From: Pseudomonas deceptionensis
GTDB taxonomy: Bacteria; Pseudomonadota; Gammaproteobacteria; Pseudomonadales; Pseudomonadaceae
Direction: 5' to 3'
DNA: 64,000 nt
Assembly: GCF_900106095.1 (NCBI RefSeq)
Contig: NZ_FNUD01000002.1
Span: 434,001-498,000, forward strand
Notes under the pieces: model-generated
Database searches by the model: none
What the model saw: only the letters and a program-made list of their open reading frames with translations
What the model was told of the DNA's origin: nothing
Shown: piece by piece, positions 37,985 through 48,891 of the stretch
Layout of the letters: each line of letters opens with the position of its first letter
How positions within the stretch are numbered: the first letter of the stretch is position 1
Made by a program: the position numbers and the translations under genes

Positions 37985-39888
37985 CAGGTCAGCACCTGCG
38001 CCAGGTTGCCTTTGGATTCAAGCCATGACTTGCGGTCGCCGGCGCGTTTTTTGGCCAGCAGCATGTCCATCATTTCCGAGGTGGCGGCATAGTCTTCAAG
38101 CGTCAGCTGCACCAGACGACGGGTGTTTGGGTCCATCGTGGTTTCACGCAACTGTGGCGGGTTCATCTCACCCAGCCCCTTGAATCGTGTGACCTGCGGC
38201 TTGCCGCGCTTCTTCTCGGCCACCAGCCGGTCAATGATCCCGTCACGCTCGGCTTCGTCCAGGGCGTAGAAAATCTCTTTGCCCAGATCGATCCGGTACA
38301 GCGGCGGCATGGCCACGTACACGTGACCGGCATCCACCAGCGGGCGGAAATGCTGCACGAACAAGGCGCAGAGCAAGGTGGCGATGTGCAGACCGTCAGA
38401 GTCGGCGTCGGCGAGGATGCAGATCTTGCCGTAGCGCAGCTGGCTGATATCGGCTGCGCCCGGATCGACACCGATGGCCACGGCGATGTTGTGCACTTCC
38501 TGACTGGCCAGCACTTCGCTGCCGTCGACTTCCCAGGTATTGAGGATCTTGCCGCGCAACGGCAGGATCGCCTGGAACTCCTTGTCCCGCGCCTGCTTGG
38601 CCGAGCCGCCGGCGGAATCACCTTCCACCAGGAACAGTTCGGAGCGCATCGGGTCCTGCCCGGCACAGTCGGCCAGTTTGCCGGGCAATGCCGGGCCCTG
38701 GGTGATGCGCTTGCGTTCAACCTTTTTGCTGGCCTTGAGGCGTCGCCCTGCGTTGTTGATCGCCAGTTCAGCCAGTTGCATGCCCAGCTCAGGGTTGGCA
38801 TTGAGCCACAGGCTGAAGGAGTCCTTGATCACGCCCGAGACGAACGCAGCCGCTTCACGGGAGGACAGACGCTCTTTGGTCTGGCCCGAGAACTGTGGCT
38901 CCTGCATTTTCATCGACAGCACGAACGCAATGCGTTCCCACACGTCTTCGGGCGCCAGCTTCACGCCGCGCGGCAGCAGGCTGCGGAATTCGCAGAACTC
39001 GCGCATCGCATCGAGCAGGCCCTGGCGCAGACCGTTCACGTGGGTACCGCCCTGAGCCGTTGGGATCAGGTTGACGTAGCTTTCCTGAACACTGTCGCCG
39101 CCCTCGGGCAGCCACAGCAAGGCCCAGTCTATGGCCTCCTTGTTACCGGCCAGGCTGCCGCAGAAGGGCTCGTCCGGCAGGCGTTCAAACTCGCTGACCG
39201 CATCGACCAGGTACGAGCGCAGGCCGTCTTCGTAGTGCCACTCGATTTTTTCGCCGGTATTTTTGTCTTCAAAGCTGACCAGCAGCCCCGGGCACAGTAC
39301 GGCCTTGGCCTTGAGTACGTGCTTGAGGCGGCTGACCGAGAATTTTGGCGAGTCGAAGTACTTGGGGTCCGGCGCGAAATACACGCTGGTGCCGGTGTTG
39401 CGCTTGCCGACCGTACCGATGATTTCCAGATCGGTGGCTTTGTAGCCATCGGCGAAAGTCATCTGGTACTCATTGCCGTCGCGTTTGACCTTGACCCGTA
39501 CCAGCGTCGAGAGCGCGTTGACTACCGAAATACCTACGCCGTGGAGGCCGCCGGAGAACTGGTAGTTCTTGTTCGAAAACTTGCCGCCCGCGTGGAGCTT
39601 GGTGAGGATCAGCTCGACACCCGGCACGCCCTCTTCGGGGTGAATGTCCACCGGCATGCCGCGCCCGTCATCGCTGACTTCCAGCGAGTGGTCGGCGTGC
39701 AGGATGACTTGCACCGACTTGGCGTGACCGGCCAGGGCTTCGTCGACGCTGTTGTCGATGACTTCCTGGGCCAGGTGGTTGGGCCGGCTGGTGTCGGTGT
39801 ACATGCCGGGGCGTTTGCGCACCGGGTCGAGGCCCGAGAGGACTTCGATGGCGTCGGCGTTATAAGAGCTAGCGCTGGGAGTGGCCAT
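37984..39888 (-). CDS. parE: Topoisomerase IV subunit B
   Basis: ATPase subunit of topoisomerase IV. The 634-residue product has a GHKL ATPase domain (EVIDNSVDEALAGHA, SDDGRGMPVD, GGLHGVGISVVNALS), a transducer domain, and the TOPRIM domain (LFLVEGDSAGGSAKQARD, then ADADSDGLHIATLL holding the metal-binding acidic residues). ATG 39888 is well supported by the N terminus MATPSASSYNADAIEVLSG. The YqiA-type esterase gene lies 52 bases upstream on the same strand. Confidence 0.97.
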   Translation of the reverse strand: MATPSASSYNADAIEVLSGLDPVRKRPGMYTDTSRPNHLAQEVIDNSVDEALAGHAKSVQVILHADHSLEVSDDGRGMPVDIHPEEGVPGVELILTKLHAGGKFSNKNYQFSGGLHGVGISVVNALSTLVRVKVKRDGNEYQMTFADGYKATDLEIIGTVGKRNTGTSVYFAPDPKYFDSPKFSVSRLKHVLKAKAVLCPGLLVSFEDKNTGEKIEWHYEDGLRSYLVDAVSEFERLPDEPFCGSLAGNKEAIDWALLWLPEGGDSVQESYVNLIPTAQGGTHVNGLRQGLLDAMREFCEFRSLLPRGVKLAPEDVWERIAFVLSMKMQEPQFSGQTKERLSSREAAAFVSGVIKDSFSLWLNANPELGMQLAELAINNAGRRLKASKKVERKRITQGPALPGKLADCAGQDPMRSELFLVEGDSAGGSAKQARDKEFQAILPLRGKILNTWEVDGSEVLASQEVHNIAVAIGVDPGAADISQLRYGKICILADADSDGLHIATLLCALFVQHFRPLVDAGHVYVAMPPLYRIDLGKEIFYALDEAERDGIIDRLVAEKKRGKPQVTRFKGLGEMNPPQLRETTMDPNTRRLVQLTLEDYAATSEMMDMLLAKKRAGDRKSWLESKGNLAQVLT

Positions 39889-39940
39889 AGGGTCTCGTCG
39901 TTAGTCGTAAATGAAAAATAAGGGCCATTCGACGGGCGCC

Positions 39941-40549
39941 TTAGAGGGCCGCAAAGTCGATGGTTTGAAACTGTTCGGTGCCAATCCCGGCAAATTTCAG
40001 CAGGTCAGGCAGTTGCTGGGCAAAACCTTGATAACTGTGATCACCGCCCGCTTGAATACGCAATGTACACGCCGCGTAGTACTTTTCAGCGTAGCGGTAG
40101 TCCAGGGTTTCATCGCCAGTTTGCAACCACACCTGATACCGCTGAGGGTCTTGGGGTGCTGCCACTTCGAGTTCGGCCAGGGCTTGAACGTGATCGTGGG
40201 TCAATTCCCAGGTCTGGCCGCTGTAGTGGTTGGTCTGCGTGCCCAGATAACCGTCGAACATCCGGTGCGGGCTGACGGCCGGGTTGACCAGCAAGGCATT
40301 GAGGCCATGTTGTTCGGCCAACCAGGTCGCATAGTAGCCGCCGAGCGAGCTGCCTACCAGCAATGGGCGGCCCAGCTCGCTGATTGCAGCCTGCAATTGG
40401 GCCATGGCCTCACGCGGATGATGGTGCAAGGCAGGAACCCGCAGCTGGTCGGCAAGCCCCATGCGCTGCATCACCGACGTCAACTGTGTGGCCTTCTTGG
40501 ACTCGGGGGCACTGTTGAACCCGTGGATATACAAGATGGAACCCGACAT
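39941..40549 (-). CDS. YqiA/YcfP-family alpha/beta hydrolase (esterase)
   Basis: Small cytosolic alpha/beta hydrolase of 202 residues. The N-terminal strand and oxyanion region ILYIHGFNS, the nucleophile elbow GSSLGGYYA (Ser near residue 68), the acid region (GDETLDYRYA) and the catalytic His in GGDHSYQGF are all present. E. coli YqiA has esterase activity on short acyl esters; the natural substrate is unknown. It lies between cpdA and parE, the same order as the E. coli parE-yqiA-cpdA-yqiB-nudF cluster. Confidence 0.88.
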   Translation of the reverse strand: MSGSILYIHGFNSAPESKKATQLTSVMQRMGLADQLRVPALHHHPREAMAQLQAAISELGRPLLVGSSLGGYYATWLAEQHGLNALLVNPAVSPHRMFDGYLGTQTNHYSGQTWELTHDHVQALAELEVAAPQDPQRYQVWLQTGDETLDYRYAEKYYAACTLRIQAGGDHSYQGFAQQLPDLLKFAGIGTEQFQTIDFAAL

Positions 40550-40644
40550 GCGATGACCCCCGAAGGCACATTAAGCTGAACACAGCATCAATAAAGACGC
40601 GCAGTTTAGCCTGACTCAAGGGCAATGACTCGCTTCAAGATATT

Positions 40645-41460
40645 TCAGTAATTATTGGCGCTGTAATCCGGCTCGAACGTGAAATCAGTCAGGCGCGACA
40701 CACCGGTTTGTAGCGTGCCATCCGGCTGCAGGCGCAACCAGCGATACCCTGGCGCTTCGCTGCTGACCTGGAAGTCCGGGCTGCCGACAGCGAACTGGAT
40801 GCAGGTAGAAGGCGATGCCAGCAGCCTGAGGCCATTGCGCTGCTGATCAAACGGCTGATGAACATGCCCCCAGAGCACCGCCCGGGCCTGTGGATAACGG
40901 TCCAGCACCGCCCAGAATTCCTTGGCATTGCGCAGGCCAATCGGCTCCAGCCACTGGCAACCCACCGACACCGGATGGTGATGCAGGCACACCAGATGAT
41001 GGCGGTCGGGCGCTTCGCTCAAGGATTGAGCCAGCAGTTGCAACTGATCCTCTTCCAGATAACCGGGCGTGGAATGGGGCACCGCCGAGTTGAGCAGCGT
41101 AATGCGCCAGTTGCCGATATCGACCACCGGCTCCAGCAGACGGCTTTGGACCGTGGCTTCGCGCATGTGCGGCATTTGATCGTGATTGCCGGGGATCCAC
41201 CGGGCAGGCGCCGACAGTTGGCTGCTCAGGGCCCGAAAGCGCTGATAGGCCTCGACGCTGCCGTCCTGGGTCAAATCCCCGGTGGCCAGCAACAGGTCGA
41301 TCTGCGGTTGCTCGGCGCGCACCCGATCAATCACTTGTTGCAGGCTTTGCGCGGTCTTGAGCCCCAGCAGCGAGCCGTCTGCATCAGCAAACAAATGGCT
41401 ATCAGACAGCTGCACCAGCAGCACCGGGTCTTCGGTGGTCAGCGTGGATACATTCGGCAA
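40645..41460 (-). CDS. cpdA: 3',5'-cyclic AMP phosphodiesterase
   Basis: Class III cAMP phosphodiesterase of the calcineurin-like metallophosphatase family, 271 residues. Metal ligands are visible in order: D-S-H (LSDSHLF), GDLTQDG, GNHDQMPH, H in VCLHHHPVSVG and GHVHQPFD. It hydrolyses cAMP and so tunes the Vfr/Crp regulon. The start is TTG 41460 (MPNVSTLTTED), preceded by GGGAGAG; no ATG is suitably placed. It follows the DUF1249 gene by 33 bases. Confidence 0.94.
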   Translation of the reverse strand: MPNVSTLTTEDPVLLVQLSDSHLFADADGSLLGLKTAQSLQQVIDRVRAEQPQIDLLLATGDLTQDGSVEAYQRFRALSSQLSAPARWIPGNHDQMPHMREATVQSRLLEPVVDIGNWRITLLNSAVPHSTPGYLEEDQLQLLAQSLSEAPDRHHLVCLHHHPVSVGCQWLEPIGLRNAKEFWAVLDRYPQARAVLWGHVHQPFDQQRNGLRLLASPSTCIQFAVGSPDFQVSSEAPGYRWLRLQPDGTLQTGVSRLTDFTFEPDYSANNY

Positions 41461-41493
41461 GGGGGACTCTCCCGGGGAAGCTTGAATTCTAGG

Positions 41494-41946
41494 CTAGCGC
41501 ACTTCTGCGTATTCATGCCCGCAGGCCAAGCAATGGCTGAGCCATTCGCCCAAAAACACATTGAGCTGGGCTTTTTCGTCGGGCTGATGCATGGCGGTGT
41601 TGGGGTACGGGTAAATGCTGCGAAAACGCCGGGCATGCTCGGCTGCGACCACTTCAGCCATACGCGCATCGTGATACACCTGCACCTGCAACTCGGGCAC
41701 CGGCAACCACGGCAGGCTGTGCTCCTGACGTACGCGCAGGGTGCTGGTGTACGGGCAGTCGAGGATCACCTCAAGGGTCAGTACGCCCAGCATCTGGTCA
41801 CCCTGGGTCACGGCAATGCGGCGCGGGCCGGGTTGCTTGCGCATCTCGGGCAACAAACGCATCAGGCGTGCATAGTTGGCCTCGCAGGCAGCCTGCAATC
41901 CGATCAGATCGACTCGATAACGATCGCGCACCCCGTTTACGACCAT
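41494..41946 (-). CDS. DUF1249 family protein (YqiB-like)
   Basis: Uncharacterised cytosolic protein of 150 residues, family DUF1249 (E. coli YqiB). Recognisable features are YRVDLIGLQAACEANYARLMRLLPEM near the N terminus, the basic-aromatic core and the conserved C-terminal segment (YPNTAMHQPDEKAQLNVFLGEWLSHCLACGH). No catalytic motif is evident. Its ATG overlaps the nudF stop by ten bases, so it is likely translated with nudF and cpdA. Confidence 0.85.
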   Translation of the reverse strand: MVVNGVRDRYRVDLIGLQAACEANYARLMRLLPEMRKQPGPRRIAVTQGDQMLGVLTLEVILDCPYTSTLRVRQEHSLPWLPVPELQVQVYHDARMAEVVAAEHARRFRSIYPYPNTAMHQPDEKAQLNVFLGEWLSHCLACGHEYAEVR

Positions 41947-42554
41947 AACCCCCTCACTTCAGCGCGATTAAGCGCCAGCCATTGCAGGGCGATAATGCTC
42001 GCTGCATTGGAAATACGTCCATCGCGTACTGCTTGCAGCGCATCTTCATACGCCCAGACCGTTACACGAATATCTTCTGCCTCTTCATCCAGGCCGTGCA
42101 AGCCACCCACACCCACAGTACTGCAACGCCCCAGATACAGGTGAACAAACTCGGTGCTGCCGCCCGGCGACGGGAAATAACGGGTGATTGGCCACAGTGA
42201 CGAGAACGTTAACCCGGCCTCTTCTTCACCTTCACGGTGAGCGACCTCTTCAGGCACCTCGGCCTTGTCGATCAGCCCGGCCACCAACTCGATCAACCAC
42301 GGGGTTTCGGTCTTGCCCAGCGCCCCGACCCGAAACTGCTCGATCAGAACCACTTCATCGCGTTGCGGGTCATAGGGCAGCACGCAGACCGCGTCATGAC
42401 GCACAAACACTTCGCGACTGATCTCACGGCTCATGCCACCGGCAAAGAGTTCATGGCGCAGGTGCACGCGGTCCAGTTTGTAAAAACCCTGATAGCCGTT
42501 CTCGCGCTTTACGATCTCGACGGCGCTTGGCGTGGCCTTGGTGATGTCAGTCAT
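41937..42554 (-). CDS. nudF: ADP-ribose pyrophosphatase (Nudix)
   Basis: Hydrolyses ADP-ribose to AMP and ribose-5-phosphate. I placed the start at ATG 42554 (MTDITKATPSAVEIV), giving 205 residues; a longer frame upstream has no homologous sequence. The Nudix box is complete: G-x5-E-x7-REGEEEAGL within GLIDKAEVPEEVAHREGEEEAGL. The upstream glycine-rich segment and FPSPGGSTEFVHLYLGR fit the ADP-ribose subfamily. First gene of the nudF-DUF1249-cpdA cluster. Confidence 0.95.
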   Translation of the reverse strand: MTDITKATPSAVEIVKRENGYQGFYKLDRVHLRHELFAGGMSREISREVFVRHDAVCVLPYDPQRDEVVLIEQFRVGALGKTETPWLIELVAGLIDKAEVPEEVAHREGEEEAGLTFSSLWPITRYFPSPGGSTEFVHLYLGRCSTVGVGGLHGLDEEAEDIRVTVWAYEDALQAVRDGRISNAASIIALQWLALNRAEVRGLWS

Positions 42555-42778
42555 TGCAAACCCCTTGCTGGCGAATTCCACCGAGGGGTGGCCCACGGCA
42601 TCGGGCATCCTAACGCGCCTGTCACTCCGGTTGCAGCCTCTTTTATGACACGGGGATAGACGGATCGCCTGCAAACCAACTCTAATTGGCTCCATGTAAG
42701 CTTAGTGGCGAACCGATGCCCGTGCTGGCAGTCGAACCGCCACGATCCACCACTTTCTGTCGATGATGAAGGACGACC

Positions 42779-43525
42779 ATGTCGCTTTTAAAGTTTGCCT
42801 CCATGACTTGTATCGCCCTGACCCTGGGCGCTTGCCAAAGCATGTTTCAACCCTCGGCACCCAAGCCGCTGGCATTTACCAACGACGCCTCCGAGCAGGT
42901 CAAGGCAGGCTGCACCGGTCAGGAGTGCCCGCTGGTGAATATCGACACACTGCACTTTGCCGACGAGCCCAAGCTCGACGCGCTGATCGAACATCGCCTG
43001 CTGAAAATGACCGTCAACTCCCCCGAAGAGGCGATGGCGCCATCGCTCAACGCGTACCGCGAGCAGTTCCTGCGCACCGCCGACAGCCGTAACAGCACTT
43101 ATTTGCAGGCCAAGGTACGCGAGCAGCATGACGATCTGGTGATCGTCGAGCTGTCCAGTTATCTGGATACAGGCGGCGCACACGGCATGCCGGGGCGCGG
43201 TTTTATCAACTACTCACGCAAGGAGCACAAAGAAGTGACCTTGCAGGACATGCTGTTGCCGGGTCAGGAGCAAGCCTTCTGGGGCGCCGCAAAAGTAGCC
43301 CACAACAACTGGTTGATCAGCAGCCACTATGGCAGCGACCCGGAGTTCGTAAAAAACTGGCCGTTCGAGAAAACCCCGAACGTCGCGCTGCTCAAGGACA
43401 ACGTGGCGCTCAAATATGACGTGTACAGCATTGCGCCGTACTCTGAAGGTCATGTTGAACTCAAAATCCCTTACTCGCGCCTGAAAGGTATTTTGAAGCC
43501 TGAGTGGTTACCGGCTAAGGGCTAA
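42779..43525 (+). CDS. DUF3298/RsiV-like lipoprotein
   Basis: Predicted lipoprotein of 248 residues. The signal peptide ends with a lipobox (LTLGAC, Cys at about 19). The rest resembles the DUF3298 (RsiV/PdaC-associated) fold: DTGGAHGMPGRGFINYSRKE and EHKEVTLQDMLLPGQEQAFW are the characteristic stretch, and a C-terminal strand-rich part follows (VYSIAPYSEGHVELKIPYSRL). In other bacteria related domains bind lysozyme or accompany deacetylases; no such function can be inferred here. It stands alone and ends in a hairpin terminator. Confidence 0.8.
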   Translation: MSLLKFASMTCIALTLGACQSMFQPSAPKPLAFTNDASEQVKAGCTGQECPLVNIDTLHFADEPKLDALIEHRLLKMTVNSPEEAMAPSLNAYREQFLRTADSRNSTYLQAKVREQHDDLVIVELSSYLDTGGAHGMPGRGFINYSRKEHKEVTLQDMLLPGQEQAFWGAAKVAHNNWLISSHYGSDPEFVKNWPFEKTPNVALLKDNVALKYDVYSIAPYSEGHVELKIPYSRLKGILKPEWLPAKG

Positions 43526-43535
43526 ACCAGAGCGA

Positions 43536-43581
43536 CCCTCACCCCAACCCTCTCCCTGCGGGAGAGGGCCAGGGTGAGGGG
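43536..43581. terminator. Repeat-derived hairpin terminator
   Basis: Long complementary arms CCCTCACCCCAACCCTCTCCC-type (43536-43556) and GGGAGAGGGCCAGGGTGAGG (from 43560) fold into an imperfect stem followed by CTTTT on the plus strand. It fills the gap between the convergent DUF3298 and cytX genes. Its left arm is the sequence that reappears at the end of queG. Confidence 0.75.
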
Positions 43582-43584
43582 CTT

Positions 43585-44847
43585 TTAGCGTTTACGCCCC
43601 AACACCCACTGCAACACCCCGGCCAGCAATAACGCCGGCAACGTCGCGCCCACATCGGGCATAAAATTCGCCAGCAGGTGATAGGTCACCACCCCGCCCA
43701 GCCAGGCCAGCAAGGTCGGCCAGCGGAACAGGGTGGGCGCCACCTGAGCACTGCGCTTGCGCACTATAAAGTGATCCACCAGCACCACGCCGAACAGCGG
43801 CGCGAACACCGAGCCAATCAGCAACAGGAAGTTCTGGTACTGCGCCAGCGGTGCGAAGCAGGCAATCAGGGTGCAAATCACGCCGATGGCCAAGGCCAGA
43901 TGCTCGACCTTCAAGCGCAGCAGGACACCGCCAGACACCGCCGCCGAGTGGATATCCGCGAAGGCGTTTTCGGACTCGTCCAGCAAGATCAGCAACAGCG
44001 GTATCCCCAGCCCCGCACCCGCCAGCGCCAGCAGCAACGCGTTGACTTCACCGCTCGGCGCGAACGCCAGGGTGTAAGCCACACCCAGGCTCATCAGCCA
44101 GAAGTTGCCAATAAAGAAGCCAAGTGCCGTACCGCCAAACACGTTTTTCGCCCGTTTACCGAAACGCGAATAGTCGGCGATCAAGGGCAACCACGACAGC
44201 GGCATGGCGATGGCGATGTCAAACCCCACGGCAAACGGCAGTGACCCATCGCCTTTTTGTGCCCACAGCGCGGGCAGGTCAGCCTTGGCGAACAGGTTCC
44301 AGGTCAGCCAGATACACGCAGCCAACAGCAACCAGATGCCCCACTTGCGCAGCACCTTGCGCACAAAGGTCAACGGCCCGCTGACCGCGAGCAAGGTGGC
44401 CAGGGCGCCAAAGAGCAACGTCCACAGCATGGGATTGGTCAGCAGGCTGCCTTCGCTGAACGCGCGGGCGCCGAGCAGGCTGGCGGCATCGCGCATCACG
44501 ATGATTTCAAACGAGCCCCAGCCAATCAGTTGCAACACATTGAGCATGGCCGGGAGCATGGCCCCCCGGCTGCCGAGGCTGAGCTTGAGCGCGGCCATCG
44601 ATGACATGCCGGTATCGGTGCCAATCACACCGACCGAGGCCAACAACGACACGCCCACCAGCGTGCCGAGAAAAATCGCCAGCAACGAACCTGAAAGGCC
44701 CAGCCCCGGCGCAAGCAAGGCGCCGGTCTGCAACACCATCAGGCCAATGCCGAGGGAGAACCACAGGGAAAACAGATCTCGACCGCCAAATACGCGCTTG
44801 TCCAAGGGGACAGCGAGGTCGGGGGAGTAGGTACTGGGTGCGTTCAA
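43585..44847 (-). CDS. cytX: Putative hydroxymethylpyrimidine transporter CytX
   Basis: Twelve-helix transporter of the nucleobase:cation symporter-1 family (cytosine permease-like), about 420 residues. Placement downstream of riboswitch-controlled thiC identifies it as the CytX type, which is thought to salvage the thiamine pyrimidine HMP. I chose TTG 44847 (MNAPSTYSPDLAVPLDKRV): the frame is open 29 codons further, but those codons lie in an intergenic repeat and are not protein-like. Family segments include GGRDLFSLWFSLGIGLMVLQTGA, the second-helix region LASVGVIGTDTGMSSM and FDIAIAMPLSWLPLIADYSRF. Confidence 0.85.
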   Translation of the reverse strand: MNAPSTYSPDLAVPLDKRVFGGRDLFSLWFSLGIGLMVLQTGALLAPGLGLSGSLLAIFLGTLVGVSLLASVGVIGTDTGMSSMAALKLSLGSRGAMLPAMLNVLQLIGWGSFEIIVMRDAASLLGARAFSEGSLLTNPMLWTLLFGALATLLAVSGPLTFVRKVLRKWGIWLLLAACIWLTWNLFAKADLPALWAQKGDGSLPFAVGFDIAIAMPLSWLPLIADYSRFGKRAKNVFGGTALGFFIGNFWLMSLGVAYTLAFAPSGEVNALLLALAGAGLGIPLLLILLDESENAFADIHSAAVSGGVLLRLKVEHLALAIGVICTLIACFAPLAQYQNFLLLIGSVFAPLFGVVLVDHFIVRKRSAQVAPTLFRWPTLLAWLGGVVTYHLLANFMPDVGATLPALLLAGVLQWVLGRKR

Positions 44848-44879
44848 TGGGTCATTCTCAAGGAGGAATACAAAAACCT

Positions 44880-44974
44880 GTAGCCGCTGCCGCAGGCTGC
44901 GATCGAGACCCCAGGGCTCGCTTTTTAAAAGCAAAGGTCCTGCGGCCTTTATCGCAGCCTTCGGCAGCGGCTAC
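44880..44974. repeat. REP-like inverted repeat between thiC and cytX
   Basis: Arms begin GTAGCCGCTGCCGCAGGCTG and end GGCAGCGGCTAC. The element occupies most of the 160-base space between thiC and cytX, ending 33 bases before the cytX start codon. It is the third good copy of the family in the window. In an operon it could reduce cytX expression or stabilise the upstream thiC mRNA. Confidence 0.8.
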
Positions 44975-45007
44975 AGATTTGCGCCAGGGTCGCTGGCGCG
45001 TTTCACA

Positions 45008-47002
<1,995 letters not shown>

Positions 47003-47063
47003 TCATTTTTTGACCAATCGATCCCGGACAGCACTCAAGAGGACTCGCCGGGAGACGAGAAAT

Positions 47064-47152
47064 CTTGTTCCCTACGCAGGCGTTAACCTGATCAGGTTCA
47101 ACGGGATCCGAAATTATTCGATCTCAGCCTCATAGCAAGGCACCCCGACAAG
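47064..47152 (-). promoter_or_regulatory. TPP riboswitch (THI element) of thiC
   Basis: Minus strand, 47152 down to 47064. The P1 arms CTTGT and ACAAG enclose the conserved aptamer pieces GGGGTGCC, CTATGAGGCTGAGATC (pyrimidine-sensing region with CTGAGA) and GAACCTGATCAGGTTAACGCCTGCGTAGGGAA (pyrophosphate-sensing region, written here only to locate it by its ACCTGATC and GTAGGGAA ends). It lies about 165 bases upstream of thiC. Thiamine pyrophosphate binding should switch thiC, and probably cytX, off. Confidence 0.96.
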
Positions 47153-47338
47153 AACGCGCCCAGTCTAGTGAAGAGTGAGTCAGAACGCCAACCCCGTAAT
47201 ACGTAGCGTGATGAAAGGTGCCATAAGAGCATTGTTGCAAGGTGCCACCACTACTACACTCGCTACGTCTTGAAACCACGAGCGCCGCACCTGAGCCTCG
47301 GGCCTTTATTTTTCGCATTATTGAACTAGGGATCGCTC

Positions 47339-48775
47339 ATGCTGCGCAAACTCTCACTGGCTATCGCCGTGTCTTGGGCGACCAGCGCAATGGCTCTGGA
47401 TACCCCTGCCCCGTTATCCAACCAGAACGGCCTGGTCAGCGTGTACAAGGAAGCCGTCGACAACAACGCCGATCTGGCCGCCGCCCGCGCCGATTACGCG
47501 GCCCGCAAGGAAGTCGTGCCCCAGGCCCGCGCCGGCTTGCTGCCCAACCTGTCGGGGGGCGCCGAGTCGAGCAATGTGCGCACAGCCATCGACCAGCCCG
47601 CACTGACCACCACCCGCAGTGCAGTGGTTTACCAGGCAACCCTGGCCCAGCCGATTTTCCGCATTGATCGCTGGTTCCAGCTGAAAGCAGCCGAGTCGGT
47701 CAACGAGCAGGCAGCCCTGCAACTCTCGGCCACCGAGCAAAACCTGATACTGCAATCCGCCAATTCGTATTTCTCGGTGCTGCGCGCCCAGGACACACTG
47801 GCCGCGACCAAGGCTGAAGAAGCCGCGTTCAAGCGCCAGCTGGATCAGTCCCGCGAACGCTTTGACGTGGGCCTCTCGGACAAGACCGACGTGCTGCAAT
47901 CCCAGGCCAGCTACGACACGGCCCGCGCCAACCGGCTGCTGGCGCAGCGTCAGGTAGAGGACGCATTTGAATCGTTGATCACCCTGACCAATCGCCAGTA
48001 CAACTCGATTGAAGGCATGCGCCACACCCTGCCGATCCTGCCGCCGACGCCAAACGACGCCAAGGCCTGGGTCGACACTGCCGCGCAGCAGAACTTGAAT
48101 TTGCTGGCCAGTAACTTCGCGGTGGACGCGGCCGAAGAAACCCTCAAGCAGCGCAAAGCCGGCCATGCACCGACCCTGGATGCCGTGGCGCAGTACAAAA
48201 CAGGCGATAACGACGCCTTCGGCCTGAGCAACCCCAACGCCCTGAACCAGCGCTATGGCGGTGACGTGTCGCAACGCAGCATCGGCATACAGCTCAACAT
48301 CCCGATCTACAGCGGCGGGCTGACCAGTTCGCAAGTGCGCGAGTCGTACTCACGCCTGGACCAGACCGAACAACAGCGTGAGCAGTTGCGCCGTCAGGTC
48401 GTGGAAAACACCCGCAACCTGCACCGCGCGGTCAACACCGATGTCGAGCAGGTGAAGGCACGCAAACAGTCAATCATCTCTAACCAGAGCGCCCTGGAAG
48501 CGACCGAAATCGGCTATCAGGTCGGGACGCGCAACATCGTCGACGTACTCGATGCCCAGCGCCAGCTGTACACCTCGGTGCGCGACTACAACAACAGCCG
48601 GTACGACTACATCCTCGATAACCTGAGGCTCAAGCAGGCGGCGGGCACACTGAACCCGGGCGATCTGGAGGCGCTGTCGCGTTACCTCAAAGCCGACTAC
48701 AACCCGGATAAAGACTTCCTGCCACCGGACCTGGCCCAGGCGGCTGAAGCCAATCTGCGTTCGCCGGGCAATTGA
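47339..48775 (+). CDS. TolC-family type I secretion/efflux outer membrane protein
   Basis: Outer membrane channel of 478 residues with a signal peptide (MLRKLSLAIAVSWATSAMA) and two tandem OEP repeats of long helices: YKEAVDNNADLAAARADYAARKEVVPQARAGLLP in the first and QAGTRNIVDVLDAQRQLY-like IGYQVGTRNIVDVLDAQRQLYTS in the second. This is the TolC branch that serves type I secretion and drug export, not the lipoprotein OprM branch (no lipobox). No membrane fusion or inner membrane pump gene is adjacent. ATG 47339 follows AGGGAT. P. aeruginosa has a TolC homologue in this position beside thiC. Confidence 0.92.
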   Translation: MLRKLSLAIAVSWATSAMALDTPAPLSNQNGLVSVYKEAVDNNADLAAARADYAARKEVVPQARAGLLPNLSGGAESSNVRTAIDQPALTTTRSAVVYQATLAQPIFRIDRWFQLKAAESVNEQAALQLSATEQNLILQSANSYFSVLRAQDTLAATKAEEAAFKRQLDQSRERFDVGLSDKTDVLQSQASYDTARANRLLAQRQVEDAFESLITLTNRQYNSIEGMRHTLPILPPTPNDAKAWVDTAAQQNLNLLASNFAVDAAEETLKQRKAGHAPTLDAVAQYKTGDNDAFGLSNPNALNQRYGGDVSQRSIGIQLNIPIYSGGLTSSQVRESYSRLDQTEQQREQLRRQVVENTRNLHRAVNTDVEQVKARKQSIISNQSALEATEIGYQVGTRNIVDVLDAQRQLYTSVRDYNNSRYDYILDNLRLKQAAGTLNPGDLEALSRYLKADYNPDKDFLPPDLAQAAEANLRSPGN

Positions 48776-48778
48776 TGC

Positions 48779-48821
48779 ACTCAGGCTGTGGTCTTTGCAT
48801 CAACAAGATCGCAGCCTGAGT
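48779..48821 (+). terminator. Possible hairpin at the end of the tolC-like gene
   Basis: ACTCAGGCTG (48779-48788) pairs with CAGCCTGAGT (48812-48821) across a 23-base loop. There is no T tract, so it may be an mRNA 3' structure or a worn repeat. The remaining bases to the waaA stop (48822-48891) show nothing recognisable. Confidence 0.4.
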
Positions 48822-48891
48822 TACATGACGGCTCAGAACAGGTACAGATAGCGGGCAATCCATTATCAACGTACATCCCGGCCAGCCCGGA

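Noticed and set aside
47153..47338. Small RNA or short gene between the TPP riboswitch and the TolC-like gene
   Set aside because: No hairpin with T tract and no reading frame with a ribosome site stands out. The region most likely holds two divergent promoters.
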